Source: Streptomyces rishiriensis (lineage in GTDB: Bacteria; Actinomycetota; Actinomycetes; Streptomycetales; Streptomycetaceae). Taken from it: a stretch of 64,000 nt of DNA. Under the pieces are notes generated by a model, which was not told where the DNA came from, did no database searches, and saw nothing but the letters and a program-made list of their open reading frames with translations. The translations under genes were made by a program, and so were the position numbers. Of the stretch, positions 22,660 through 31,822 are shown piece by piece. Location: contig NZ_JAUSWV010000002.1 in NCBI RefSeq assembly GCF_030815485.1, positions 2,108,001 to 2,172,000 on the forward strand, written 5' to 3'. Numbering within the stretch: the stretch's first letter is position 1; each line of letters opens with the position of its first letter.

Positions 22660-24123
22660 TCACCGCTTCTGCCGCTTCCACGGACCCGTGATCGCCAGCA
22701 GGATGCCCGGGGTCTGGATGTTGGCGAAAAGGGTGTGCCCGTCGGGCGAGAAGGTGACGCCGGTGAACTCGCTGTATTCCGGCTCGTCCGCGGTGCCGAT
22801 GTTCAGTTCGTTGCGGGCGATGGGGTAGGTGCGGCCGCTGTCGGTGGCGCCGAACAGGTGCTGGACGCCCTCACCGTCCTCGGCGATGACGAGACCGCCG
22901 TACGGGGAGACGGTGATGTTGTCGGGGCCGTCGAAGGCGCCGTCGGCGGACGGGTCGGGGTTCACGCCGAGCAGCACCTTCAGGGTCAGGGTGCGGCGCT
23001 GCGGGTCGTAGAACCAGACGGCGCCGTCGTGCTGGACCGGGCTCTCGCCACGGGCGTAGGAGGAGACGATGTAGGTGCCGCCGTCACCCCACCACATGCC
23101 CTCCAGCTTGCGGGCGCGGGTGACCTGGCCGTCGGTGAACTGCTTGCGGACGGAGACCGACCTGGCGTCACGGTCCGGCACGTCGATCCAGTCGACGCCG
23201 TAGACGGTGCCGATCTTCGTCGCCCGGGAGAGGTCGTCGACGAACTTGCCGCCGGAGTCGAAGCACTTGAAGGCCTGGAGGACGCCGGCGTCGTCGGCGA
23301 GCGTGCGCAGCTTGCCGCGCCCGTGGCGGAAGCCGGCCGGCGGGGTCCAGCGGAAGAGCAGGCCGTTCGGACCCGAGGCGTCCTCGGTGAGGTAGGCGTG
23401 CCCGCGCTTGGGGTCGATGACCACCGCCTCGTGGGCGTACCGGCCGAACGCCTTGATCGGCTTGGGGTCGCGGTTGGCGCGGCGGTCCTCGGGGTCGACC
23501 TCGAAGATGTAGCCGTGGTCCTTGGTCATGCCGTTCTGGCCGGCCTTGTCCTCGGTCTCCTCGCCGGTGAGCCAGGTGTCCCAAGGCGTGGTGCCGCCCG
23601 CGCAGTTGGTGGAGGTGCCGGCGATGCCGACCCACTCGGCGACATGGCCGCCGGGGCGCACCTCGACGACCGTGCAGCCGCCGGCCGCCGCCGGGTCGTA
23701 CACGAGTCCCTCGGTGAGCGGCACCGGGTACGGCCAGCTCGCGCGCGGGCCCTTCAGCTCGTGGTTGTTGACGAGCAGGGTCGCGCCGCGCGGGCCGCAG
23801 AAGGTGGCGGTGCCGTCGTGGTTGGACGGGGTGATCTCCCCGGACTCCAGCTTGGTCCTGCCGCTGTAGGTGATGACGCGGTACTTGAAGCCTGCGGGCA
23901 GCGCGAGGATGCCGTCGGGGTCGGGCAGCAACGGCCCGTAGCCGACCCCGTGGTGTCCGGTCGCCGACGCATCCTTCGCCTCCGCGGTGTCCGCCGTGGA
24001 CGCGGTCTCCGTGGACGCGAGGGCGTTGGGCGCGGTGGCGAGGGCGCCTACGCTGCCCGCCAGTGCGACGCCGGCACCGGTGATCGCGGATTGTCTGGCG
24101 AAGTCCCTGCGGGTGAGCGACAT
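22660..24123 (-). CDS. PhoX-family (DUF839) alkaline phosphatase, Tat-exported
   Basis: 487 aa. Twin-arginine signal TRRDFARQ (residues 4-11), a hydrophobic stretch and an ALA cleavage site near residue 36. The body is a DUF839/PhoX beta-propeller: NNHELKG, YEDA-like LTGEETEDKAG, HEAVVIDP, LTEDASGPNGLLFRW, and the C-terminal EFTGVTFSPDGHTLFANIQTPG, which contains the conserved iron/calcium-site region. PhoX enzymes are calcium/iron phosphomonoesterases that release phosphate outside the cell. AGGAGA precedes the ATG and a two-unit PHO box lies 77 nt upstream, so induction by PhoP under phosphate limitation is likely. Confidence 0.88.
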   Translation of the reverse strand: MSLTRRDFARQSAITGAGVALAGSVGALATAPNALASTETASTADTAEAKDASATGHHGVGYGPLLPDPDGILALPAGFKYRVITYSGRTKLESGEITPSNHDGTATFCGPRGATLLVNNHELKGPRASWPYPVPLTEGLVYDPAAAGGCTVVEVRPGGHVAEWVGIAGTSTNCAGGTTPWDTWLTGEETEDKAGQNGMTKDHGYIFEVDPEDRRANRDPKPIKAFGRYAHEAVVIDPKRGHAYLTEDASGPNGLLFRWTPPAGFRHGRGKLRTLADDAGVLQAFKCFDSGGKFVDDLSRATKIGTVYGVDWIDVPDRDARSVSVRKQFTDGQVTRARKLEGMWWGDGGTYIVSSYARGESPVQHDGAVWFYDPQRRTLTLKVLLGVNPDPSADGAFDGPDNITVSPYGGLVIAEDGEGVQHLFGATDSGRTYPIARNELNIGTADEPEYSEFTGVTFSPDGHTLFANIQTPGILLAITGPWKRQKR

Positions 24124-24199
24124 GGTGTCTCCTGTGACGCGGTGAAGGTGCCGTGGAGGGTGGCTGACCTCGGTTCGGCGTCACCGTCCCGCCCACGCC

Positions 24200-24215
24200 T
24201 GAACAGGGGTTGAAC
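24200..24215 (-). promoter_or_regulatory. PHO box upstream of phoX-type gene
   Basis: On the - strand two GTTCA cores (24215-24211 and 24204-24200) start exactly 11 bp apart, with the first reading GTTCAACCCC. This matches the 11-bp direct-repeat units (GTTCACC plus 4 nt) bound by Streptomyces PhoP. Only two units are present, the second being weak after GTTCA. Confidence 0.6.
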
Positions 24216-24403
24216 GGAGGGCGACTTCAGGGGACCCGCTTCCATGAATCCGTAAGGATCAGGCCACGGGAGCCGAAAGAGCCCCGCGCGGCGGGGGCCT
24301 CACCGGCCCCGACCCGGCACCTGGACCCACGCCCCGGGACCCCTCCACTCCGAGCCAGGCGGCCCGACTCGTCCCGCCCGACTCACCGGCCCCGACTCAT
24401 CCG

Positions 24404-24535
24404 CCCTGAGTCCTCCGCTCCAAGCCCTCCGGCCCGGCTCATCCCGCCCGGCTGTCCCGCCCGGCTCACCGGCCCTGGCTCACGGCCCTGAGTCCTCGAC
24501 TCCGAGCCCTCCCGCCCGACTCATCCGCTCCGGCT
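24404..24535. repeat. Two imperfect 50-bp direct repeats in a C-rich intergenic stretch
   Basis: 24404-24453 and 24486-24535 are alike at most positions (about 42 of 50 by eye) and consist of CCCTGAGTCCTC and GGCTCATCC-like blocks that recur more loosely from about 24340. The second copy ends at the stop codon of the gene beginning at 25962. Apart from the PHO box, the rest of 24124-24534 shows no gene. Confidence 0.6.
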
Positions 24536-25962
24536 CATCCGCCCTGCTGCGAGCGTGCCTTGAACGCCGCCTTGCGGGCTTCCTTCGCGATGCGCTTGTC
24601 CGGGTGCAGCCGGCCCATCGCCTCCAGGACGTCCGGGGTCGCCGGGTGGTCGACGCGCCAGGCCGCCGAGAAGAATCCGCCGTGCTGCTGGGCCAGCCCC
24701 TCGACGAGGGCCTGGAGCTCCTCGGAGTTGCCCTCGGCGGCGAGCTGCGCCGCCACCGTGTCGATGGTGAGCCAGAAGATGAGGTGCTCGGAGGGCGCCG
24801 GCACGTCCGTCGCGCCGAGCTCGCTGAGCCAGACGCGGGCGAGGCCGCCGAGTTCGGGGTCGTCGAGGACCTCGCGGACGGCGGGTTCGGCCTGGCCGCC
24901 GACGAGGGACAGAGCCTGTTGGCAGCGCAGCCGGCGCAGCGGGGCGCCGGAGTCCGAACCGCGGGCGGCGGCCAGCAACTCCCGTGCGGCGTCGAGGGGT
25001 TCGCGGCGCACCAGCCACTGCTCGGTCTCGGCGAGAGCCGCCCGCGAGCCGTAGCCGGCGCTGCCGTCGAGGAGGACGTCGGCGCCCTTGTCGGCGAGGT
25101 CGCCGACGGCCGGGGCGTCGAAGCCGGCCTCCAGCAGCCGGGCCCGCAGCCCGTACACGCCGAGCGGGGTGAGCCGGACCATGCCGTAGCGGGAGACGTC
25201 GGTCTCGTCGACGGGGGCGGCGGGCTCCTCCTCGGGGTCCGCCATGAGGTCCTCGTCGACGGGCCGGTAGGCGACGATCCCGATCGGCTCCAGGAGCCGG
25301 AACTGGTCGTCGAGCCGCATCATCGCGTCGGAGACCTGCTCCAGGACGTCGTTGGTGGGCTCGTCCATGTCACCGGGAATGATCATCGACGCGGCCAGCG
25401 CGGGCAGCGGGACCGGGGCGTCACCGGGGCCGTCCTCGCCGACGGTGAGCAGGTAGAGGTTGCCGAGGACACCGTCGAGGAACTCGGCCTCGGCCTCGGG
25501 GTTCCAGTCGAGCCGGGCGAAGTCGACCTCGCCGCCCTCGTCCATCGCCTCCATCAGCTCGTCCAGGTCGGGGACGGACGCGTCGGCGAGCACGGTCTCC
25601 AGGGCGCCGAGCCAGACGGCGAGGATGTCCTGCGGGGACCCGCCGGTCAGCAGGGCCAGGTCCTCGCCGGCCGTGACGGTGCCGGCCTCCTCGTCGACAA
25701 TCTCCACGAGACCGGCGTCCACGGCGACCCGCCAGGCCTCGCTCGCGTAGGCGGCGGCGTCTTCCCCGGTCAGCCCCAGCACCTCGGCGGCGGACGCCAG
25801 CTGGTCCTCGACGAGTCCGCCCCCGGCGTCCACCCGGGTGTCGGGACCCGCCCAGCGGGCGAGCAGGGCGGCCCGGGAGAGCAACGGCGTGGACAGCGCG
25901 TCGCGCGCCAGCTCCGCTTCGGGGTGCAGCAGCACCGGCGGGAGGGGGGAGCTGTCTGACAT
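24535..25962 (-). CDS. Conserved actinobacterial protein of unknown function
   Basis: 475 aa soluble, acidic, Leu/Ala-rich protein. I do not recognise a catalytic motif. The N-terminal part (about 1-120) looks helical, and around residues 190-270 it has a segment ending VSRYGMVRLTPLGVYGLRARLLEAG that resembles a winged-helix 'TPLG' element found in Streptomyces plasmid-type pRiA4b-like hypotheticals. The C-terminal 150 residues look like repeated helical pairs. No signal peptide or membrane segment. Monocistronic between PhoX and the secreted nuclease, divergent from the latter. Confidence 0.75.
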   Translation of the reverse strand: MSDSSPLPPVLLHPEAELARDALSTPLLSRAALLARWAGPDTRVDAGGGLVEDQLASAAEVLGLTGEDAAAYASEAWRVAVDAGLVEIVDEEAGTVTAGEDLALLTGGSPQDILAVWLGALETVLADASVPDLDELMEAMDEGGEVDFARLDWNPEAEAEFLDGVLGNLYLLTVGEDGPGDAPVPLPALAASMIIPGDMDEPTNDVLEQVSDAMMRLDDQFRLLEPIGIVAYRPVDEDLMADPEEEPAAPVDETDVSRYGMVRLTPLGVYGLRARLLEAGFDAPAVGDLADKGADVLLDGSAGYGSRAALAETEQWLVRREPLDAARELLAAARGSDSGAPLRRLRCQQALSLVGGQAEPAVREVLDDPELGGLARVWLSELGATDVPAPSEHLIFWLTIDTVAAQLAAEGNSEELQALVEGLAQQHGGFFSAAWRVDHPATPDVLEAMGRLHPDKRIAKEARKAAFKARSQQGG

Positions 25963-26088
25963 CGGCTGGTTCTCCTAGGGCGCGTGGTACCACCGCCCGC
26001 TGGGGGCGCTGGGCCACTCAGCCTAGACGGGTATGGACCCATGCCGCCCGGTTCATGTCCCCGCCGGGCGGCGTACATGGCCGAAACC

Positions 26089-26118
26089 TTGACAAGTGGC
26101 GTGGCCAGGCAGGAGATT
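26089..26118 (+). promoter_or_regulatory. Candidate promoter for the secreted nuclease
   Basis: A consensus TTGACA (26089-26094) is followed after 18 bp by GAGATT (26113-26118), a weak -10. The start site would fall at the 14-bp inverted repeat that begins at 26119, leaving a leader of roughly 185 nt. Confidence 0.4.
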
Positions 26119-26171
26119 GACGCGCGTAGAAATCCGATGGACATCTGTTCACTGTATTTTCTACGCGCGTC
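26119..26171. promoter_or_regulatory. Perfect 14-bp inverted repeat in the nuclease leader
   Basis: GACGCGCGTAGAAA (26119-26132) and TTTCTACGCGCGTC (26158-26171) are exact reverse complements separated by 25 bp. The arms are long for a repressor site and GC-rich only at the outside. The repeat may be a 5'-leader hairpin, an operator, or a terminator acting on transcription from the left. Nothing else is obvious in 25963-26309. Confidence 0.6.
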
Positions 26172-26309
26172 GCGTCCGCTCGCGGAACGCGGCCCCAGGC
26201 TCCACGCACCACCCCCGGCTCCACGCAGCACCCTCGCTTCTCCGCTTCACCCTCAGATCCAGCTCCACCCTCGTCCCGGCGCTCATGTACGTCCCCGGAG
26301 GGATTTCCG

Positions 26310-28136
26310 TTGCCGAGCAAGAAGTCCGCGCGTCTCGCCGCGCTCACCGTCGCCGCCGCCTGTTCCGCGGCCTCCACCGTCGCCCTGTCCGCGCCCGCGC
26401 ACGCGGAGACGGTGGCCATTCACGACATCCAGGGCACGACCCGGTTGTCGCCGTACGCCGGCCAGACGGTCACGGGTGTGGCCGGAATCGTCACCGGTGT
26501 GCGCGCCTACGGCTCGTCCAGAGGCTTCTGGATCCAGGATCCGAACCCGGACGCCGACGCGGCCACCAGTGAGGGCGTCTTCGTCTTCACCAGCTCCACC
26601 CCGAAGGTCGCCGTCGGTGACTCCGTCACGGTCACCGGCACGGTCGCGGAGTTCGTACCGGGCGGTGCCGCCACCGGCAACCAGACGGTCACGGAGATCA
26701 CCAAGCCGACGGTGACCGTCGTCTCCGGCGGCAACGCGGTCCCCGCCGCGACCGTCGTGAACGCGAAGTCGGTCCCGGCCGCGTACACGCCGGCCGGCGA
26801 CGCCGCCGCGAGCAACTCGGTCAACGGCCTCACCCTGCGGCCCGGCACGTACGCCCTGGACTACTACGAGTCCCTCGAAGGCATGAACGTCCAGGTCGCC
26901 GACGCCCGCGTGGTCACCGCCACCGACCCGTACAGCGAACTGTGGGTCACGGTGAAACCGCGCGAGAACGCCGGCCGTCGCGGCGGCACGCTGTACGGCT
27001 CGTACACCTCGCAGAACACCGGCCGGCTCCAGGTCCAGTCGCTCGGCGCCACGGCGGACTTCCCCGTCGCCAACGTCGGCGACACCCTCACCGGCGTCAC
27101 CGCGGGCCCGCTCGACTACAACCAGTTCGGCGGCTACACCCTCGTCGCGAACCGGCTCGGCACGCTGGAGAACGGCGGTTTGGAGCGGGAGACGACGCAG
27201 CAGCAGAAGAAGGGCGAGCTGGCGGTCGCGACGTACAACGTCGAGAACCTCGACCCGTCCGACGCCACGTTCGAGGAGCACGCCTCCGCGATCGTGGACA
27301 ACCTGAAGTCGCCCGACATCGTGTCCCTGGAGGAGATCCAGGACAACAACGGCGCGACCAACGACGGTACGGTCGCCGCCGACGTGACGGTCGGCAAGCT
27401 CATCGACGCGATCGTGGCCGCGGGCGGCCCGCGCTACGACTGGCGCTCGATCGACCCGGCGAACAACACCGACGGCGGCGAGCCGGGCGGAAACATCCGT
27501 CAGGTGTTCCTGTTCAACCCGGAGCGGGTCTCCTTCACCGACCGCGCGGGCGGCGACGCGGCCACCGCCGTCGGTGTCACCAAGGTGCGCGGGAAGGCGC
27601 AGCTCACCGCCTCGCCCGGCCGCATCGACCCGGCGAACACGGCCTGGAACACCAGCCGCAAGCCGCTGGCCGGCGAGTTCGTCTTCCGCGGCCGTACGGT
27701 GTTCGTGATCGCCAACCACTTCAACTCCAAGGGCGGCGACCAGGGTCTCACCGCGCAGTACCAGCCGGTGGTGCGCAGCTCGGAGGCCCAGCGCCACCAG
27801 CAGGCGACGCTGGTCAACGCGTTCGTCAAGGACATCCTCGCCACGCAGAAGAACGCGGACGTCGTCGCGCTGGGCGACATCAACGACTTCGAGTTCTCCG
27901 GCACCGCGCAGCTCCTCGAGGGTGACGGCGAGCTGTGGTCGGCGATCAAGTCGCTGCCGAAGAGCGAGCGTTACACCTACGACTACCAGGGCAACCAGCA
28001 GGTCCTGGACCAGATCCTGGTGAGCCCGTCGATCCGGCGCGGCTGCGACTTCGAGTACGACAGCGTGCACATCAACTCGGAGTTCCACGACCAGATCAGC
28101 GACCACGACCCGCAGGTGCTGCGCTTCCAACCGTGA
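26310..28136 (+). CDS. Secreted endonuclease/exonuclease/phosphatase-family nuclease (ExeM/NucH-like)
   Basis: 608 aa starting at TTG, supported by GGAGGGA 6 nt upstream. Sec signal peptide with cleavage after AHA (about residue 32). An N-terminal OB-like/ExeM segment (about 35-295) precedes the EEP nuclease domain with ATYNVENLD (about 305), metal-binding Glu in SLEEIQDN (about 341), NHFNSKGGD (about 468), GDINDFEFSG (about 520) and the catalytic SDHDPQ (about 597). Such enzymes degrade extracellular DNA for phosphate and nitrogen. The neighbouring PhoX phosphatase suggests a shared scavenging role, although no convincing PHO box was found here. Confidence 0.87.
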   Translation: MPSKKSARLAALTVAAACSAASTVALSAPAHAETVAIHDIQGTTRLSPYAGQTVTGVAGIVTGVRAYGSSRGFWIQDPNPDADAATSEGVFVFTSSTPKVAVGDSVTVTGTVAEFVPGGAATGNQTVTEITKPTVTVVSGGNAVPAATVVNAKSVPAAYTPAGDAAASNSVNGLTLRPGTYALDYYESLEGMNVQVADARVVTATDPYSELWVTVKPRENAGRRGGTLYGSYTSQNTGRLQVQSLGATADFPVANVGDTLTGVTAGPLDYNQFGGYTLVANRLGTLENGGLERETTQQQKKGELAVATYNVENLDPSDATFEEHASAIVDNLKSPDIVSLEEIQDNNGATNDGTVAADVTVGKLIDAIVAAGGPRYDWRSIDPANNTDGGEPGGNIRQVFLFNPERVSFTDRAGGDAATAVGVTKVRGKAQLTASPGRIDPANTAWNTSRKPLAGEFVFRGRTVFVIANHFNSKGGDQGLTAQYQPVVRSSEAQRHQQATLVNAFVKDILATQKNADVVALGDINDFEFSGTAQLLEGDGELWSAIKSLPKSERYTYDYQGNQQVLDQILVSPSIRRGCDFEYDSVHINSEFHDQISDHDPQVLRFQP

Positions 28137-28151
28137 CGCCTGCGGCCGCCG

Positions 28152-28597
28152 TCAGCGGGGCCGGCCGAACACTCCGTCCAGCCGGCCCCGCCAGGCGGTC
28201 TCGTTCGCCTCGGCGTCGGCGTCCGGCGCGAAGTCGTGGACGCTGACGCCGACCGGGCGACCCCAGTGGTTGCGGCCCAGAAGTGGACGGGGGCGTGGTC
28301 GCCGCGCGGTCCGACGAAGCACGGGTCGCGGAAGTCGACCACGGCCTGGCGGAGCCGTCCCCCGGGGCCGCCGGCCTGGACGCGCGTTCCTCCGGCCGTG
28401 TCGTCGGCGAGGCCCAGCGCGTGCGCCACGGCGGTCAGGGCGTCGGGCGCCTTGGACACGTCGGGCCCGTCGAAGGTGACGAAGGCGACCGGCCGACCGT
28501 CGAAGTGCGTCACCCGGGTTCGGTCGTCAGCTGTGCCCGGGGGCCGGGCGTCAGTGTGGCTCAGCCGCCGGGACGAACCCGCCGGGTGCGTCGTCAC
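28152..28597 (-). pseudogene. Frameshifted hypothetical gene
   Basis: A - strand reading frame from 28597 (GTG) has good coding character through RQAVVDFRDPCFVGPRGDH and VHFWA. It then switches to another frame at about 28272-28278, where NHWGRPVGVSVHDFAPDA and the terminal RLDGVFGRPR-stop continue. The join would read FW-AGRNHWG if a GGCC unit were restored (GGCCGGCC reduced to GGCC), a 4-bp loss. The protein family is unknown to me. Either a real lesion or an assembly error; the start codon is also uncertain. Confidence 0.6.
28155..28191. terminator. Bidirectional hairpin terminator
   Basis: GCGGGGCCGGC (28155-28165) pairs perfectly with GCCGGCCCCGC (28181-28191), 15-nt loop, 18 nt after the nuclease stop and within the last codons of the convergent pseudogene. 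Confidence 0.65.
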
Positions 28598-28694
28598 CGG
28601 CGAGCGGCCCGAAACGCCGACGCCTTCCGCTCGCTCGGTTGCGACGCGGTACGTTGCCGGTCACGGGCGTCGTCGACACCCGTGACCGGAGGAC

Positions 28695-29282
28695 CTACAG
28701 CACCTGCTGCCCGGTCCTGCGTCGGCCGATGATCCCGGCCGCGACCAGAGCCACCGCCGCCGCACCCACGATCACCACCGGGCGCGGGTGCCGAAGGGCG
28801 AACCGCACGGGTTCGCGAACCGGAGCGGGGGCCGGAGCGGGGGCCGTCCGCTCCGCGCTGCGACCCGCCCGGGCCGCGTTGTCCCGGAGGCCATGGCGGG
28901 CGTGCAGCGCGTGCTCCTGTGCGGTGTGGCCGACGCGGACGGCGGCATCCTGCACGGCGTGCCGCGCGTGGCTCCCGCGTCCGTGCACCGTACGGCCCGC
29001 CCGGCCCGCCCTCGCCTGAGCCGCGTGCCCCGCGCGGCCCGCGCGTTCCTGCACCGCGTGCCCCGCCCGCCCGGCCCGTTCCTGCAGGTGATGGCCGGCC
29101 TGGGACGCCGTGCTGCGCAGTTGTACGGTCATCGCGCCGGCGCGGTCCATGAGGTCGGCGGTGCGGGTCCGGGTGCGGCCCCGGACGTCCGCCTTGGCCG
29201 CCAGCCCCTCGACCTTGGTCCCCAGGCGGTGCCGGGTGCGCTCGATCTGCCGACGCAGGTCGGCCGCCCTCCTGTCCGTCAT
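28695..29282 (-). CDS. DUF3618 membrane-anchored protein with seven 11-residue repeats
   Basis: 195 aa. The start is the ATG overlapping the stop of the holin-family gene. An N-terminal DUF3618 helix (RRAADLRRQIERTRHRLGTK, about 4-23) is followed by seven contiguous 11-residue repeats (64-140; consensus HAVQERAGRAG) and one C-terminal transmembrane helix (about 168-185). Hendecad repeats form long amphipathic helices like those of apolipoproteins and LEA proteins, suggesting contact with the membrane surface. The gene pair with a DUF1469/holin-like protein is common in Actinobacteria and tied to envelope stress. Confidence 0.8.
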   Translation of the reverse strand: MTDRRAADLRRQIERTRHRLGTKVEGLAAKADVRGRTRTRTADLMDRAGAMTVQLRSTASQAGHHLQERAGRAGHAVQERAGRAGHAAQARAGRAGRTVHGRGSHARHAVQDAAVRVGHTAQEHALHARHGLRDNAARAGRSAERTAPAPAPAPVREPVRFALRHPRPVVIVGAAAVALVAAGIIGRRRTGQQVL

Positions 29283-29752
29283 CGGTGCGCCCTTTCCCTG
29301 ATCTCCGCGACGTCGGCCCGGACGCTGCCGAGGGTCTCCTCGGGGGTGGGCGGCGCGGCCCGGCGCAGTTGGCCACGGCCCACGACGGCCAGCACGCCGG
29401 CGATCGCGAAGAGCACCGCCGTCACGATGAGCGCGGCCGCCCAGAGGGGCAGCGTCAGCGCGAGGGCGGCGACGCCCGTACCGGCGAGGGCGAGCAGCCC
29501 CGCGTAGGCGAACGCGCCCGCGGCGCCGAGCAGTCCTCCGCCGCGCCCGGCGCGCCGTCCCTTCTCGGTGAACTCGTGCTTGGCGAGGGCGAGTTCCTGC
29601 CGTACGAGCCGGGAGACCTGTTCGGTGGCCTGGCTGACGAGTTCGCCGACGCTGTGATGCCCGTTGCTGACGCCGTGGGGCCCGTTGGCGCGGTGCACAT
29701 CGTTGTGGTGCTGCACATCGCTGACGGGTCGGACGTCCGTGGTCCCGGTCAC
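29279..29752 (-). CDS. Phage-holin-family (DUF1469-like) membrane protein
   Basis: 157 aa. A hydrophilic N-terminus is followed by the conserved SVGELVSQATEQVSRLVRQE helix (about 34-53) and the ELALAKHEFTEKG motif, then two transmembrane segments (about 74-97 and 103-124) and a charged tail. Despite the family name these chromosomal actinobacterial proteins are not lysis holins. The stop overlaps the DUF3618 start by 4 bp, so the two are co-translated. No clear promoter motif was found in the 150-bp divergent region before the DapA-like pseudogene. Confidence 0.82.
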   Translation of the reverse strand: MTGTTDVRPVSDVQHHNDVHRANGPHGVSNGHHSVGELVSQATEQVSRLVRQELALAKHEFTEKGRRAGRGGGLLGAAGAFAYAGLLALAGTGVAALALTLPLWAAALIVTAVLFAIAGVLAVVGRGQLRRAAPPTPEETLGSVRADVAEIRERAHR

Positions 29753-29866
29753 GGTGTTCCGCCTCCTCTCGGTTACAGAACACCCGGGTACCCCCGCCGG
29801 TCCCCGCTACCCGCACGGCGAAACATCCATACAGGAACACTTACCCGTATCCCGTAGAAGAATTAA

Positions 29867-30949
<1,083 letters not shown>

Positions 30950-30956
30950 TGAACGC

Positions 30957-31460
30957 ATGAGCCGACCGCTGCTCTACCTCGACGTCGACGGTCCCCTCAA
31001 CCCGTACGCGGCCAAGCCCTCGAAGCGACCGGCGGGTTACACGACCATCAGGGCATCCGTGGGTCGTGAGCGGCCGCTGCGGGTCTGGTTGCACCCCGGG
31101 CACGGCGCCGCCCTGCTCCGCCTGCCCTACGACCTGTGCTGGGCGACCACCTGGATGGCGCAGGCCAACCGCTGGATCGCGCCGGTGGTGGGACTGCCCG
31201 AGCTCCCCTACGTCGACTTCGGCGAGGCGCTGTTCCGGTACCGAGCCGACGGAGTCCACTGGAAGACGGAGGCGATCGTCGCCCACGCGGCGGGCCGCCC
31301 CTTCGCCTGGGTGGACGACGAACAGTCCCCTGCCGACGCGACCTACGTCACCGACCACCATCCGGCCCCGGCTCTCCTGCATCACGTGAACCCCCGACTC
31401 GGCCTGCGCGAGGAGGACTTCACGCTACTGACGCACTTCGCGGCGGCACTGCCCGCCTGA
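30957..31460 (+). CDS. HAD-superfamily protein (Swiss-army-knife RNA-repair HAD type)
   Basis: 167 aa. HAD motif I as LYLDVDGPLNPY (residues 6-17), motif II/III region CWATTWMAQAN with a conserved Lys in HWKTEAI, and motif IV acids in FAWVDDEQ. The compact HAD without a large cap matches the small family seen alone in Streptomyces and fused to RNA-repair proteins elsewhere. Phosphatase activity is likely; the substrate is unknown. A 16-bp hairpin begins at its stop codon. Confidence 0.78.
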   Translation: MSRPLLYLDVDGPLNPYAAKPSKRPAGYTTIRASVGRERPLRVWLHPGHGAALLRLPYDLCWATTWMAQANRWIAPVVGLPELPYVDFGEALFRYRADGVHWKTEAIVAHAAGRPFAWVDDEQSPADATYVTDHHPAPALLHHVNPRLGLREEDFTLLTHFAAALPA

Positions 31461-31499
31461 CGGAGCCCGCCCGGGAGCCCGGCCGGGCTCCGTCAGGCG
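31454..31499 (+). terminator. 16-bp hairpin terminator overlapping the HAD gene stop
   Basis: CGCCTGACGGAGCCCG (31454-31469) is perfectly complementary to 31484-31499 with a 14-nt loop. The stop codon lies in the left arm. Very stable. Confidence 0.75.
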
Positions 31500-31644
31500 G
31501 ACGGCGAAAGCCGCTGTCACGCGCGTGGGCGGTGGGGAGGAACCCTTCCGTTCCGGGAGCTGGGACCCCCGGAAGCCGACAGCGCGCTCCCGTCGGTGTG
31601 ACCGGCTGCCGTCGGCGCCCGGGTCACAGGGGTGACCGCACACG

Positions 31645-31689
31645 CGAGCGCCCTCCCGGGCCGCGCGGGGCGGGGCGGGAGGGCGCTCG
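31645..31689 (-). terminator. 14-bp hairpin terminator downstream of dapD
   Basis: CGAGCGCCCTCCCG (31645-31658) pairs with 31676-31689 over a 17-nt loop, 134 nt beyond the dapD stop. Together with the hairpin at 31454 it accounts for the 360-bp gene-free stretch 31461-31822, in which I see no other element. Confidence 0.6.
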
Positions 31690-31822
31690 ACGACGGCCGG
31701 TGCCGACGGCTGCCGGCGCCTCGGCCACGGTCGGGGAGTCGGCCGCTTCGGGCGGCCGCGTGTGCGAGCGGTGACCGAGGAGGCGGCCGCAGGTCACGGC
31801 CGCCGGTGATGGTCGCCGGTGA

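Noticed and set aside
29279..29752. Prophage lysis holin
   Set aside because: No endolysin, integrase or phage structural gene is near. Chromosomal DUF1469-type proteins of this layout occur widely in Actinobacteria next to DUF3618 genes.
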